DNA from: Clostridium sp. CAG:440
GTDB taxonomy: Bacteria; Bacillota; Clostridia; TANB77; CAG-508
DNA: 64,000 nt
Assembly: GCA_000437215.1 (NCBI GenBank)
Contig: FR898652.1
Coordinates: 3,837-67,836, forward strand
Direction of reading: 5' to 3'
Numbering within the stretch: the first letter of the stretch is position 1; every line of letters starts with the position of its first letter. The translations under genes were made by a program, and so were the position numbers. The notes beneath the pieces are model-generated. The model saw nothing but the letters and a program-made list of their open reading frames with translations. It made no database searches and was not told where the DNA came from. Positions 18,979 to 27,701 of the stretch are shown here, piece by piece.

Positions 18979-19247
18979 AAAAAACCTTCCTTTCGCTTTC
19001 GTGTACTAATTTTTAAAGTTTTCTTCTATCGTTTACTGGTAAATTTTACCATTTTGTTACAAATATGTCAATAATATTTCAAATAAAACTCATCGCCTTT
19101 TTTCGACACCTAAGCGTTTTTTATGATTTATTAAATGTAAAAAATCTCAAGTTGATATTATTTTTTTCAAATTTGTATATTTTTTGAAATTCTGTAAATA
19201 ATTAATTTAAAGAATATTTTTCAAAAAATGAAAATTGGAGGTAACAC
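18979..19247. other. Intergenic region upstream of spoIIR
   Basis: A 269-bp divergent gap. It contains a 7-1-7 palindrome TGGTAAATTTTACCA (19037-19051) that could be an operator, and otherwise AT-rich sequence. No gene or RNA recognised. Confidence 0.5.
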
Positions 19248-19913
19248 ATGAAAAAATTTTTAAACTTTATTAAAAATCCCAAACTTAAAATGATTTGTAT
19301 TTTAGCTTTTCTACTATTTATATATACAACTATTTGTGCAATTTCATATGCAAAATCTGTTTCAGAAGATCTTGAAAATAGTGTCTTTAGACTTCATGTA
19401 ATTGCAAATAGTGATTCTAAAGAAGACCAAAATTTAAAATATATTGTACGTGACAAATTATTACAATACATGAATTCCTATCTTTCAAATACTTCTACAA
19501 AAGAAGATGCAATTAAAATTGCCAATGAACATTTAGATGAATTTAAACAAGTTGCAATAAATACAATTAAGGAACAAGGTTATTCATATAATGTTAATGT
19601 TAAAGTAGGAAATTTTGAATTTCCCACAAAAACATATGGAGATATTTCATTGCCTGCTGGTTTCTATGATGCATTAAGAGTAGAAATAGGAGAAGCAAAA
19701 GGACAAAATTGGTGGTGTGTAATGTTCCCTCCTTTATGTTTTGTTGATGTAACATCAGGAGTTGTTCCAGAAGAGTCTAAAAAAGAATTGCAAAATAACC
19801 TTTCCGAAGAAGAATTTGCTTTAATTTCAGACAACCAATCAAGCAATATTCAATTTAAATTTAAACTATTAGAATTTTTCACAGACAATGGAATAATAAC
19901 TGCAAAAAAATAG
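19248..19913 (+). CDS. spoIIR: Stage II sporulation protein R
   Basis: 221 aa. Membrane/export segment at about 16-34, then the family motif FRLHVIANSDSKEDQ, with LPAGFYDALRVEIGEA and NWWCVMFPPLCFVD. SpoIIR is secreted from the forespore and triggers SpoIIGA to process pro-sigma-E in the mother cell; it is normally made under sigma-F. GGAGGTAACAC precedes the ATG. Followed by its own terminator before murA. Confidence 0.95.
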   Translation: MKKFLNFIKNPKLKMICILAFLLFIYTTICAISYAKSVSEDLENSVFRLHVIANSDSKEDQNLKYIVRDKLLQYMNSYLSNTSTKEDAIKIANEHLDEFKQVAINTIKEQGYSYNVNVKVGNFEFPTKTYGDISLPAGFYDALRVEIGEAKGQNWWCVMFPPLCFVDVTSGVVPEESKKELQNNLSEEEFALISDNQSSNIQFKFKLLEFFTDNGIITAKK

Positions 19914-19952
19914 CTTGCATTGTTTTAGAGTTTATGGTATATTCTTATATAT

Positions 19953-19980
19953 TAGAGTGTTATTTTTTACACTCTATTTT
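19953..19980 (+). terminator. Terminator after spoIIR
   Basis: TAGAGTGT and ACACTCTA form an 8-bp stem with an AT loop, followed by TTTT. Confidence 0.75.
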
Positions 19981-20019
19981 AAATTGTAAATAATTTATGC
20001 ATAAACGGAGGTAATTTTA

Positions 20020-21279
20020 TTGGAAAAATTAGTAGTTACAGGACCTACCCCATTAAAAGGTGAGGTAATAATAAATGGAGCAAAAAACGCAGCAGTTGCA
20101 ATACTACCTGCAACACTTTTAATAGATGGAACATGTACAATAGAAAATTTACCAAATATAAGTGATGTAAAGATATCATGTGAAATTTTAGAAAAACTTG
20201 GAGCAAAAATAAATTGGATAGATAAGCATACTATAACTGTAGATTCAAGAAATATCATAACAACACAAGCACCACTTGATCTAACTAGAAAATTTAGAGC
20301 TTCTTATTATATAATTGGTGCTATGCTTAGTAGAATGGGAGAAGTTGAAGTTGGTATGCCTGGTGGATGTAAATTAGGTGCAAGACCAATTGATCAACAC
20401 ATAAAAGGATTTGAAGCTCTTGGTGCAGAAGTTACTGTTGAAAAAGGAACAATCCATGCAAAAGCAAACAATCTTATAGGAAACTCTGTTTATATGGATA
20501 TTGTCTCTGTTGGTGCAACCATAAATGTAATGCTATCTGCTGTCCTTGCTAAAGGTACTACAGTAATAGATAATGCTGCCAAAGAACCTCATATTGTCGA
20601 TGTTGCAAACTTTCTAAACACAATGGGAGCTGACATAAGAGGTGCTGGTACTGATGTAATTAAAATAAATGGTGTAGAAAAATTACATGGTAATGCTACA
20701 TATAGTGTTGTTCCAGATCAAATAGAAGCAGGAACATTTATGCTAGCAGCAGTTGCAAGTAAAGGAGATTTATATTTAAAAAATTGTATTACAAAACACT
20801 TAGAGTCAATTACAGCAAAAATTTTAGAAGTAGGTGGCAAAGTTGAGGACTATGGTGATAGTATAAGAGTTTATTGTGACCAAAGGCCAAAAAAAGCATC
20901 AATAAAAACTCTTCCTTATCCTGGATTCCCAACAGACTTACAGCCTCAAATGGGAGTTGTATTATCACTTGCAGATGGAACAAGCACAATAAATGAAAGC
21001 ATCTGGGAATCAAGATTTCAATATACTGATGAATTAAACAAAATGGGTGCAAAAATTACGGCACAAGGAAAATCAGCATTTTTTGAAGGTGTAGAAAAAC
21101 TGTATGGTGCTCCTGTATACTCTACAGACCTAAGAGCCGGTGCAGCATTAATTATTGCTGGAGTTGCAGCAGAAGGTATTACAGAAATCTATAATCTTGA
21201 GCATATTGACAGAGGTTATGAAGATATAGAAGGTAGATTTAGAGCAATTGGTGCAAATATAAAAAGAGTAACAGAATAG
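20020..21279 (+). CDS. murA: UDP-N-acetylglucosamine 1-carboxyvinyltransferase (MurA)
   Basis: First committed step of peptidoglycan synthesis (UDP-GlcNAc + PEP). 419 aa, normal. Start is TTG 20020, placed seven bases after ACGGAGG. Motifs: INGAKNAAVAILPA and the PEP/fosfomycin-reactive cysteine loop GGCKLGARPID. Followed after 20 bp by walJ. Confidence 0.97.
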   Translation: MEKLVVTGPTPLKGEVIINGAKNAAVAILPATLLIDGTCTIENLPNISDVKISCEILEKLGAKINWIDKHTITVDSRNIITTQAPLDLTRKFRASYYIIGAMLSRMGEVEVGMPGGCKLGARPIDQHIKGFEALGAEVTVEKGTIHAKANNLIGNSVYMDIVSVGATINVMLSAVLAKGTTVIDNAAKEPHIVDVANFLNTMGADIRGAGTDVIKINGVEKLHGNATYSVVPDQIEAGTFMLAAVASKGDLYLKNCITKHLESITAKILEVGGKVEDYGDSIRVYCDQRPKKASIKTLPYPGFPTDLQPQMGVVLSLADGTSTINESIWESRFQYTDELNKMGAKITAQGKSAFFEGVEKLYGAPVYSTDLRAGAALIIAGVAAEGITEIYNLEHIDRGYEDIEGRFRAIGANIKRVTE

Positions 21280-21299
21280 TAAAAAGAAGGAATAAATTC

Positions 21300-22088
21300 A
21301 TGCTAAATTTTTGTAGTTTATATAGTGGAAGTAGTGGAAATAGCTTATTTGTGGAAACAGAAAATACAAAACTTTTAATTGATGCAGGAGTAAGCTCAAA
21401 AAAAATTGAAAATGCACTAGACGGATTAAATATTAATCCGTCTTTACTAGATGGAATTTTAATTACACATGAACATTCAGACCATGTACAAGGACTTGGA
21501 ACATTTGCAAAAAAATTTAATGTTCCAGTATTTGTTAATTCTAAAACACTAGACAATATGCCAAAACAAAAAGATAAAATACCTCAAAATATAATAAAAA
21601 ATTTTGCAATTGGAGATACATTTGAAATAAATGATTTAAAAATAAAATCATTTGCAATACCTCATGATGCTGTAAATCCATGTGGTTTTAATATTAGTAA
21701 TAATGAAAAAAACATAAGTATTGCAACAGATATTGGTCATATGACAAAAGAAATTTTAAAAGTATTAGAACCAAGTGATTTTGTTTTATTAGAATCCAAC
21801 TATGATCCTGAAGTACTTAAGTGTTCACCTTATCCATACATATTAAAAAGTAGAATAGCTGGTCCAAATGGTCACTTACCAAACGAATTAGCTGGTAAAA
21901 CAATTGCATATCTTCTAAAATGCAACCTAAAAACAGCCATGCTGGGTCATTTAAGTAAAGAAAGTAATTTTCCAGAGCTTGCATATAAAACAGTTTTAGA
22001 TGAAGTTATTGCAGGTAATTGCAAAGAAGATTCTTTAAATTTAAGTGTTGCAAGTAGAGATATTCCAGGCAAATTAATTAAAATATAA
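21300..22088 (+). CDS. Metallo-beta-lactamase-fold nuclease, WalJ/YycJ family
   Basis: 262 aa. Starts FCSLYSGSSGNSLFVE, then metal site THEHSDHVQGLG, ATDIGHMT and LLESNYD, as in WalJ (YycJ), a probable single- or double-strand exonuclease often linked to the WalKR region near the origin. In the row murA-walJ-rlmH with short gaps; probably one operon. Confidence 0.9.
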   Translation: MLNFCSLYSGSSGNSLFVETENTKLLIDAGVSSKKIENALDGLNINPSLLDGILITHEHSDHVQGLGTFAKKFNVPVFVNSKTLDNMPKQKDKIPQNIIKNFAIGDTFEINDLKIKSFAIPHDAVNPCGFNISNNEKNISIATDIGHMTKEILKVLEPSDFVLLESNYDPEVLKCSPYPYILKSRIAGPNGHLPNELAGKTIAYLLKCNLKTAMLGHLSKESNFPELAYKTVLDEVIAGNCKEDSLNLSVASRDIPGKLIKI

Positions 22089-22116
22089 GTATAATATATA
22101 ATGAAAGGAAAAATAA

Positions 22117-22597
22117 ATGCTTACAATAAATATAATATGTGTTGGAAAAATTAAAGAAAAATTTTTTAAAGATGCAATTAGCGAATATTCTAAAAGATTA
22201 TCTAAATATTGTAAATTAAATATTTTAGAATTACCAGATGAAAAAATACCAGAAAAAATAAATGATAGCATTTCAAACGAGATTAAAGAAAAAGAATGTA
22301 ACAATATAATAAATCATTTAAAAAAAGACTCTTATGTTGTTTGTTTGGATTTAAATGGCAAAGAATTTTCATCTCCACAATTTTCTGAAAAACTAGATAA
22401 AATATCAATGCAAAATAGCAAAGTAACATTCATAATAGGCGGCTCGCTTGGTTTAACAAATAAATTACTAAGTTTAGCAGATGAAAAAATATGTTTTTCA
22501 AAAATGACATTTCCACATCAACTTATTCGAATATTCCTATTAGAGCAAATATTTAGAGCTTTTAAAATCTCTAATCGGTGAAAACTATCACAAGTAA
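22117..22597 (+). CDS. rlmH: 23S rRNA (pseudouridine-1915-N3)-methyltransferase RlmH, expressed through a +1 shift at CGG
   Basis: SPOUT methyltransferase acting on helix 69 of 23S rRNA at the decoding interface. Motifs FIIGGSLGL and FPHQLIRIFLLEQIFRAFKI. Frame 0 ends prematurely at TGA after CGG (codon 154). Skipping the C reads ...KISNGENYHK then TAA, which restores the invariant family tail (NGExYHK) and gives exactly 159 aa, the typical RlmH length. AAAGGAAAA precedes the ATG. The tail contributes to the active site in the family, so the unshifted product should be inactive. Confidence 0.94.
22576..22578 (+). other. CGG +1 frameshift site in rlmH
   Basis: AAT CGG TGA in frame 0; C|GGT GAA AAC TAT CAC AAG TAA after the shift. 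CGG is directly followed by a stop, as at the classical prfB site. Confidence 0.9.
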
Positions 22598-22658
22598 TAC
22601 CAATTATTTAACTAATTAACTATTATATAGTTAGTAATTAATATTTTTATTTATTGTA

Positions 22659-22763
22659 TTGTAGGGACAATAGTATAATATAGCAAAATGTGAATATATA
22701 TAGGGGCTTAAACTAGATATATCAAAAATGAAATATTTATAATGGGGTTCTTCATCCCTACAA
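22659..22763. repeat. Possible MITE-like element
   Basis: About 105 bp bounded by TTGTAGGGA and TCCCTACAA in inverted orientation. No coding capacity. Terminal TGTAGGG repeats occur in many small non-autonomous elements; this may be a remnant. Confidence 0.4.
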
Positions 22764-22966
22764 AATTAAAAACTTTTTAATTTTTATTTTGTATTATAGT
22801 ATTTAATTTGATATTTTCTTTAAAAGAATTTTAGATAAAAATTTTCTTACAGTATTTCTTACAATTAAAAAAATAGAAATAAATAATATGTCTTTTATAA
22901 AAAAACCTCCCTTGAAATAAAAATACTATGAATAAAAAATTTAAAATAAATTAATTTGAATTAATT

Positions 22967-22994
22967 AAAGTTACATTTTGTGTAACTTTTTTTA
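22967..22994 (+). terminator. Rightward terminator before the long inverted repeat
   Basis: AAAGTTACA and TGTAACTTT form a 9-bp stem with a five-base loop followed by TTTTT. Confidence 0.75.
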
Positions 22995-23050
22995 TTATAA
23001 TTACCATTCACCAAAATGTCAACCAAAATCGTTTGACATTATTCGACAAT

Positions 23051-23304
23051 AAATTGCCATCGGTTCCGGGTTTTTTTGGCAATTTTTTACCGGTTCTAGG
23101 TCTGGAAAGTATAATATACTATTTTGCTGTACCGCGTAAGCGACCAAACGAGTGCTTTTAGCACGAGTGCGAATTGGAGCAACCAACATATAAAGTTTTT
23201 AATTAAGTTGGTTGCGACACCAAGGTACAAAAAATAGTATATTATACTTTCCAGACCTAGAACCGGTAAATTATTGCCAAAAAAACCCGGAACCGATGGC
23301 AATT
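23051..23304. repeat. Long imperfect inverted repeat with a structured centre
   Basis: Two arms of about 80 bp (23051-23132 and 23224-23304) are reverse complements with only a few differences (two bases in the GGCAATTTTTTACC region and a small change before GTACC). The roughly 90-bp centre holds two further hairpins: GTGC TTTTA GCAC and GCAACCAAC...GTTGGTTGC. Base composition is richer in G+C than its surroundings. The right arm encodes the last residues and stop codon of spmB. Because the arms differ, this is not a simple fold-back artefact. Confidence 0.8.
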
Positions 23305-23820
23305 TTTATAACAGTTACACTTACTATCATTCCAACAAAGTCTGCAATTAATGCAGCAGCTAATACAAATCTTGTTTTTTTAATTCTAACAGAGCTTGAA
23401 TAAACCGCAATTGTATATAAGGTTGTTTCTGTTGATCCCATAATTGTTGATGCAATAAGTCCTATACTGCTATCTACTCCATAATTTTTCATTATATCTG
23501 TTGCAACTGCAATTGATGCACTTCCAGATATAGGCCTTAAAAGTGCAAGCGGCATTATTTCACTTGGGAAATTTATTAAATTTAGAATTGGACTTAATAA
23601 ATTTACAATTGCATCTATTATACCTGAACTTCTTAATGTTCCTATTGCAACAAATAACCCTATAAGTGTTGGAAATATACCGTAAAACTATTTCTAGTCC
23701 TTCCTTTGCCCCATCTAAAAAAGTATCAAATACTTTTTTTCTTTCAATCAATCCATATAAAACTATTATTAAAATTATAAATGGCATTGCTATATTTGAT
23801 ATAAAAGTAATAAATTGCAA
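23271..23820 (-). CDS. spmB: Spore maturation protein B, expressed through a +1 shift at CGG
   Basis: Membrane protein (nucleoside-transporter/gate-like family) acting with SpmA in spore core dehydration. TTG 23820 start, with AAAGGA inside the end of spmA. Frame 0 runs through IVL then CGG (codon 47) into nonsense residues. Skipping the C gives EIVLGIFPTLIGLFVAIG and then LRPISGSASIAVATD and GSTETTLYTIAVY, the conserved body. Total 182 aa, close to the family norm. The C-terminus (IGSGFFWQ) is encoded by the arm of the long inverted repeat and looks replaced. Confidence 0.92.
23680..23682 (-). other. CGG +1 frameshift site in spmB
   Basis: TTA CGG TAT ATT in frame 0; TTA C|GGT ATA TTT CCA after the shift. 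Frame 0 stays open for about 40 codons and ends at TGA 23560, but without family similarity. Confidence 0.88.
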
Positions 23821-23822
23821 TT

Positions 23823-24410
23823 TTATTTTTTCCTTTCAGTTAATTTTATAAATAATTTTGTTGCTGTAATTCCTGCAATTGCAGCACAAATTGTTGCAAT
23901 CCATACAGGAAATACTATACTTGTTGGGTTTTTTGAATTCATAGAGCTTCTAATTGCTATAACAGTTGTAGGAATTATTTGTAATGATGCTGTATTTAAC
24001 ACAATAAATGTAATCATTGAATTTGTTAATGTATCTTTTTTAGGATTTTTCTTTTGCATTGATTTCATTGCTTTTAGCCCTAAAGGAGTTGCAGCATTTC
24101 CAAGACCTAATATATTTGCAATTACATTTAATGATATTTCTTTTTGAATTTCTTTTTCTTGTTTTAATTCTGGAAACAAAAAATTCATTGCAGGTTTTAA
24201 TAAATTTGTTAATCTATCAATTATGCTTGTTTTATTAGCAATTTGCATTATTCCATTCCATAAACAAATAGTTCCAAGAAGGCTTATACATAAATTTACA
24301 GATTCTGATGTGCTAGAAAATATTGATTCATTTAATTTATCTACATTTCCAGAAAAAATAGCATATGCAAATGATATTATTATAAAAATTGGCCACAATA
24401 TATTTAACAA
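23823..24410 (-). CDS. spmA: Spore maturation protein A
   Basis: 195 aa with several hydrophobic segments. LCISLLGTICLWNGIMQIA and NVIANILGLGNAATPLGLKAM are the conserved SpmA region. Starts at TTG 24410 after AGGTGAT. Two bases separate its stop from the spmB start, so spmA and spmB are translationally coupled. Role: spore core dehydration and heat resistance with SpmB. Confidence 0.93.
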   Translation of the reverse strand: MLNILWPIFIIISFAYAIFSGNVDKLNESIFSSTSESVNLCISLLGTICLWNGIMQIANKTSIIDRLTNLLKPAMNFLFPELKQEKEIQKEISLNVIANILGLGNAATPLGLKAMKSMQKKNPKKDTLTNSMITFIVLNTASLQIIPTTVIAIRSSMNSKNPTSIVFPVWIATICAAIAGITATKLFIKLTERKK

Positions 24411-24719
24411 TGTTTATCACCTAACTAATATTATTCTTTTCTTGTATTTTTAGAACATTTTAGTGTAGTTTCAATTACATTTATTTTGTTTAATTATAAT
24501 AATTTCTTAGATTTTTTAAACTGATAAGTCAAATTTAAAAATTAATTTCTAATTAAACAGTATATATTTATTGATTATGCATAAAATAATATAAAAATAC
24601 GACAAAAAACTTCAAAAAATTTCCAATATATTACAAATTTAATTGACCTATTAGTTTATTTATGATATATTAATAAAGAAAAAAGGATTGTTAAATTATA
24701 CTGTTCAAGGAGGAAAAAA
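24411..24719. other. Divergent promoter region between spmA and the AbrB-like gene
   Basis: About 310 bp, very AT-rich. A sigma-A promoter for the rightward gene is visible (24643-24671). I see no further gene or structured RNA. Confidence 0.6.
24643..24671 (+). promoter_or_regulatory. Sigma-A-type promoter of the AbrB-like gene
   Basis: TTGACC, 17-bp spacer, TATATT; about 48 bp upstream of the start codon. Confidence 0.65.
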
Positions 24720-24980
24720 ATGAAAGCAACTGGAATTGTTAGAAGAGTAGATGAATTAGGAAGAGTAGTTATTCCTATCGAAATAAGAAACAAATTTGGC
24801 ATAGCTGAAAAAGACCCAATTGAAATTTACGTAGAAGGAACTTCTATTGTTCTAAAAAAATTTGAACCAAATTGTATTTTTTGTGGTAGTACAAAAAATC
24901 TAATTAGCTATAAAGATAAATTAATTTGTGATAAATGTTCTAACAAAATTTTTGATTTATCAAAAACAGAAGAAAAATAA
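24720..24980 (+). CDS. AbrB/SpoVT-type transition-state regulator
   Basis: 86 aa. N-terminal swapped-hairpin DNA-binding domain GIVRRVDELGRVVIPIEIR, followed by a CIFCG...CDKC four-cysteine segment probably binding zinc, as in clostridial AbrB. Controls the switch from growth to stationary phase and sporulation in relatives. AAGGAGG upstream. Followed by a terminator. Confidence 0.9.
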   Translation: MKATGIVRRVDELGRVVIPIEIRNKFGIAEKDPIEIYVEGTSIVLKKFEPNCIFCGSTKNLISYKDKLICDKCSNKIFDLSKTEEK

Positions 24981-25003
24981 TTTTATATAATAAATTAATA
25001 AAT

Positions 25004-25060
25004 AGAGCATATAGTATATTAAATTAATCTAAAATTTAATATATTAATATGCTCTTTGCA
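25004..25060 (+). terminator. Terminator after the AbrB-like gene
   Basis: AGAGCATAT (25004-25012) pairs with ATATGCTCT (25047-25055), with more pairing inside (TATATTAAATT/AATTTAATATA), followed by TTTGCATTTTTTT. Confidence 0.75.
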
Positions 25061-25105
25061 TTTTTTTAATGTAAAAATATCAGTTAAATATTAAAAATTT
25101 ATATT

Positions 25106-25924
25106 TTACAAAAACTTCATATAAATTTCATTTTTATTAACATTTCTATCTTTAGCAATTTTTTTAATAATTTCTTTTTTATCAAATCCTTGATTTTCAT
25201 AAAATTTATAATGTTCTTCTAAACTCAATTCATTAACATCATTTTCTTGAATTTCATTTTTTGCACCTTCAATTATTATCACAATTTCACCTTTAATATC
25301 TTGTGCAAGTTCAATTAATTTATCTATATCTTCCCTAATAAATTCCTCATGAATTTTTGTTAATTCTCTTGCAAGTACCACCTTTCTTTCCCCTAAAATA
25401 TCTTTTAAATCCTGAAGAGTTGATTTCAATTTGTGTGGAGCCTCATATATAATAATTGTTTTTGTACATTTTTCTATTTCAAATAATTTTTGTTTTCTTG
25501 TTTTTTTATTAAGAGGAAGGAAACCTAAAAAATTAAATTCTTTTGTACTAATTCCTGAAACTATTAAAGCATTTATCATAGCACATGCTCCCGGTATTGG
25601 AATTACCTTTATATTATTTTCTATACAAGTTTTAATTACCACCTCTCCAGGATCACATATTCCTGGTGTTCCTGCATCAGATACAATTGCTATATTTTGA
25701 CCTTCTAATAATTTTTCTATAATAATATCTTGCCTGTTTTCCTCGTTATGTCTATGGTAACTAATTAAAGGTTTTGATATTTCCAAATGATTTAGTAATT
25801 TTAATGTATGTCTTGTATCTTCTGCAGCTATCAAATCTACATTTTTTAACACATTAATTGCTCTTAATGTTATATCTTCTAAATTTCCTATTGGAGTTGC
25901 AACAACATATAAAATCCCTTTCAT
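25106..25924 (-). CDS. rsmI: 16S rRNA (cytidine-1402-2'-O)-methyltransferase RsmI
   Basis: 272 aa tetrapyrrole-methylase-fold enzyme. LYVVATPIGNLEDITLRA, AAEDTRHT and VSDAGTPGICDPGE are diagnostic. It methylates the 2'-OH of C1402 in the ribosomal P site. Follows trmN6 by 14 bp, a common pair. Confidence 0.96.
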   Translation of the reverse strand: MKGILYVVATPIGNLEDITLRAINVLKNVDLIAAEDTRHTLKLLNHLEISKPLISYHRHNEENRQDIIIEKLLEGQNIAIVSDAGTPGICDPGEVVIKTCIENNIKVIPIPGACAMINALIVSGISTKEFNFLGFLPLNKKTRKQKLFEIEKCTKTIIIYEAPHKLKSTLQDLKDILGERKVVLARELTKIHEEFIREDIDKLIELAQDIKGEIVIIIEGAKNEIQENDVNELSLEEHYKFYENQGFDKKEIIKKIAKDRNVNKNEIYMKFL

Positions 25925-25938
25925 ACTTATTTTCCTTT

Positions 25939-26679
25939 CTATTTTTGTTTATTATAAATTTTTAGTATTTCATCAGTATATTCATTATTTTCGTTATACA
26001 CAAATAAATTTTTTTCTATCTTTAAAAATTTATTTGCATTTTTTACCCCTTTTATTAAAACAATATTGGGTTCTTTATTTACATTTGGACATACAAACCT
26101 AATTTGTTTTGGCTCTAACTTATATTTTCTTAAATTTTCTATTATATCTACTAATCTTTCAGGCCTATGAACCATATATAGTTCTCCTTTATCTTTTAGT
26201 AGATTACTTGAAACTCTAATAAAATCTTCTAAATTTGCTGTTAATTCATGCCTAGAAATAAGCTTTTTTTCACTTTCATTTTTTAAACCTGTATTATTTT
26301 CTTTATATGGTGGATTTGTAACAATTACATCAAAACTACTTTTTTTATATATTTTTTCTAAATTTAAGATATTTTCGTTAATTATTTCACATCTATTTTC
26401 TAACTTATTTAGTACAATACTCCTTTTAGCCATATCATACACATCTTTTTGAATTTCTACCCCAATAATTTTTTCTAAATTAGTTTTTCCTGCAAGAAGA
26501 ATTGGTAAAATCCCTGTTCCAGTCCCTAAGTCTAAAACCTTAGACTTATTTTTTATATTTTTTGCAAAATCGGATAATAATACTGCATCCATGCCAAAAC
26601 AAAATCCTTCTGAATTTTGAATTATTTTAAATCCTTTAAATTCTAAATCATCTATTCTTTCATTCTCTTTTAATTCCAT
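25939..26679 (-). CDS. TrmN6-type tRNA/DNA adenine N6-methyltransferase
   Basis: 246 aa. SAM-binding VLDLGTGTGILPILLA and the adenine N6 motif IVTNPPYKE. Family members modify A37 of tRNA1(Val) (TrmN6/YfiC) and are usually paired with rsmI in Bacillota, as here. Substrate is inferred from family only. Confidence 0.88.
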   Translation of the reverse strand: MELKENERIDDLEFKGFKIIQNSEGFCFGMDAVLLSDFAKNIKNKSKVLDLGTGTGILPILLAGKTNLEKIIGVEIQKDVYDMAKRSIVLNKLENRCEIINENILNLEKIYKKSSFDVIVTNPPYKENNTGLKNESEKKLISRHELTANLEDFIRVSSNLLKDKGELYMVHRPERLVDIIENLRKYKLEPKQIRFVCPNVNKEPNIVLIKGVKNANKFLKIEKNLFVYNENNEYTDEILKIYNKQK

Positions 26680-26772
26680 TTAATTCTCCTGTATCATATT
26701 TAATATACTTTACATATTATATAATATATTTTAAAGTTTTGCAAAATTTTTATTTAATTGGAGGGATTTGTT

Positions 26773-26970
26773 ATGCCAAACATTTATAAAGCTAATTTTT
26801 TTGAAGATGAAAATAGAGGCGAAAAGAAAAATCCGCCTCCAAAAAAGAAAAAACCTAATTTTAAAACTATGAAAAAGAATACTGTTAAATCATTAAATGA
26901 TGTAGAGTATTTTTTAAATAATTTTGGTAATTTCGTTAAATATGTTAAACTATACAAACTTTTAAAATAA
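26773..26970 (+). CDS. Small basic protein, 65 aa, unknown
   Basis: ATG 26773 is preceded by TTGGAGGGATTTGTT (strong ribosome binding site); the TTG at 26758 is part of that site. Very lysine-rich with a proline/lysine run PPPKKKKP. No membrane segment. Not recognised. Rightward between two leftward genes, so it has its own promoter. Confidence 0.6.
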   Translation: MPNIYKANFFEDENRGEKKNPPPKKKKPNFKTMKKNTVKSLNDVEYFLNNFGNFVKYVKLYKLLK

Positions 26971-26974
26971 AACT

Positions 26975-27517
26975 TTATTTTTCCCTTGTATATACTTCAT
27001 TAAAGTTTTCATTTTCATTTCCCTCTATTAAAATTTTTATTTTATTGACTTCTGTAAGTTCTGTTAATGTATTTACAATTGATTTTACCATATTATTTTT
27101 TCCATTTTCCTTTTCCATATCATAATTTAAAAAATCTTTTGAAAAATCAATTACTAAACAATCATTCTCCATATATGTCTTTAGCACCTTTGTTCCTTCT
27201 GGAATTACCCTTTCTAATTTATCATTTTTTGGACCCTGAATTAACATTTCTAATAACTTTTCATATGGTGTATTAATTATTTCTTTTATATCAATAAGTC
27301 TTGCCTCTGGTTTTATTTCTTGTTTTTCCTTGTCTGGAAAATATAAACTTACTATAGTTTGTCTTGCCTGACTTTCCCCTATTTCCTCTTGCGGAATATA
27401 TTCTTGTACTAAAGTTTCTTCCTTGTTTTTCTTAATATTTTTAATTATAAAATAGCCAGATATTGCAATAATAATTAGCAAAATACTAAAAAATATTATT
27501 ATCTTTTTCCTGTTCAT
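26975..27517 (-). CDS. GerMN-domain membrane-anchored protein
   Basis: 180 aa: N-terminal membrane anchor (about 6-26), then a GerMN domain from about 55 with TIVSLYFPDKEKQEI, LLEMLIQGPKNDKL, PEGTKVLKTYM and VIDFSKDF. In GerM this domain occurs twice and contributes to spore cortex/germination; a single copy is common in Clostridia proteins of unknown exact role. Confidence 0.85.
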   Translation of the reverse strand: MNRKKIIIFFSILLIIIAISGYFIIKNIKKNKEETLVQEYIPQEEIGESQARQTIVSLYFPDKEKQEIKPEARLIDIKEIINTPYEKLLEMLIQGPKNDKLERVIPEGTKVLKTYMENDCLVIDFSKDFLNYDMEKENGKNNMVKSIVNTLTELTEVNKIKILIEGNENENFNEVYTREK

Positions 27518-27637
27518 TTTTTACCTCCTATAAATTTTATTTATTTAATTTATATTGCTTGTTTGTCCATATTAGAACTAAAACAAAAAGTTTATAAAAA
27601 ACTTTATAAATCCATACTATCTCCCATTTATTTCCAT

Positions 27638-27666
27638 TTGACAAAAATCGCATTTCCGTATACAAT
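27638..27666 (+). promoter_or_regulatory. Sigma-A promoter of the large activase gene
   Basis: Consensus TTGACA, exactly 17 bp, TACAAT, followed 35 bp later by the start codon of the 1445-residue gene. One of the clearest promoters in the window. Confidence 0.85.
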
Positions 27667-27701
27667 TAGGGTGAGTTTTTAGGAAAAGAGGAGACCAATT
27701 T

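Larger units (their letters stand above)
22598..23050. other. AT-rich intergenic region after rlmH
   Basis: About 450 bp. Contains a small terminal-inverted-repeat element (22659-22763), a strong ribosome binding site without a normal start codon on the reverse strand (22803-22898), and a rightward terminator (22967-22994). No standard gene is recognised. Confidence 0.6.

Noticed and set aside
16505..22581. TGA read as tryptophan
   Set aside because: The TGA codons after CGG in pgm and rlmH vanish once the +1 shift is applied. TGA ends rnpA exactly at the overlapping yidD start, so it works as a stop.
23051..23304. Inverted repeat as an amplification fold-back artefact
   Set aside because: Artefacts give perfect arms; these differ by several substitutions and a small length change.
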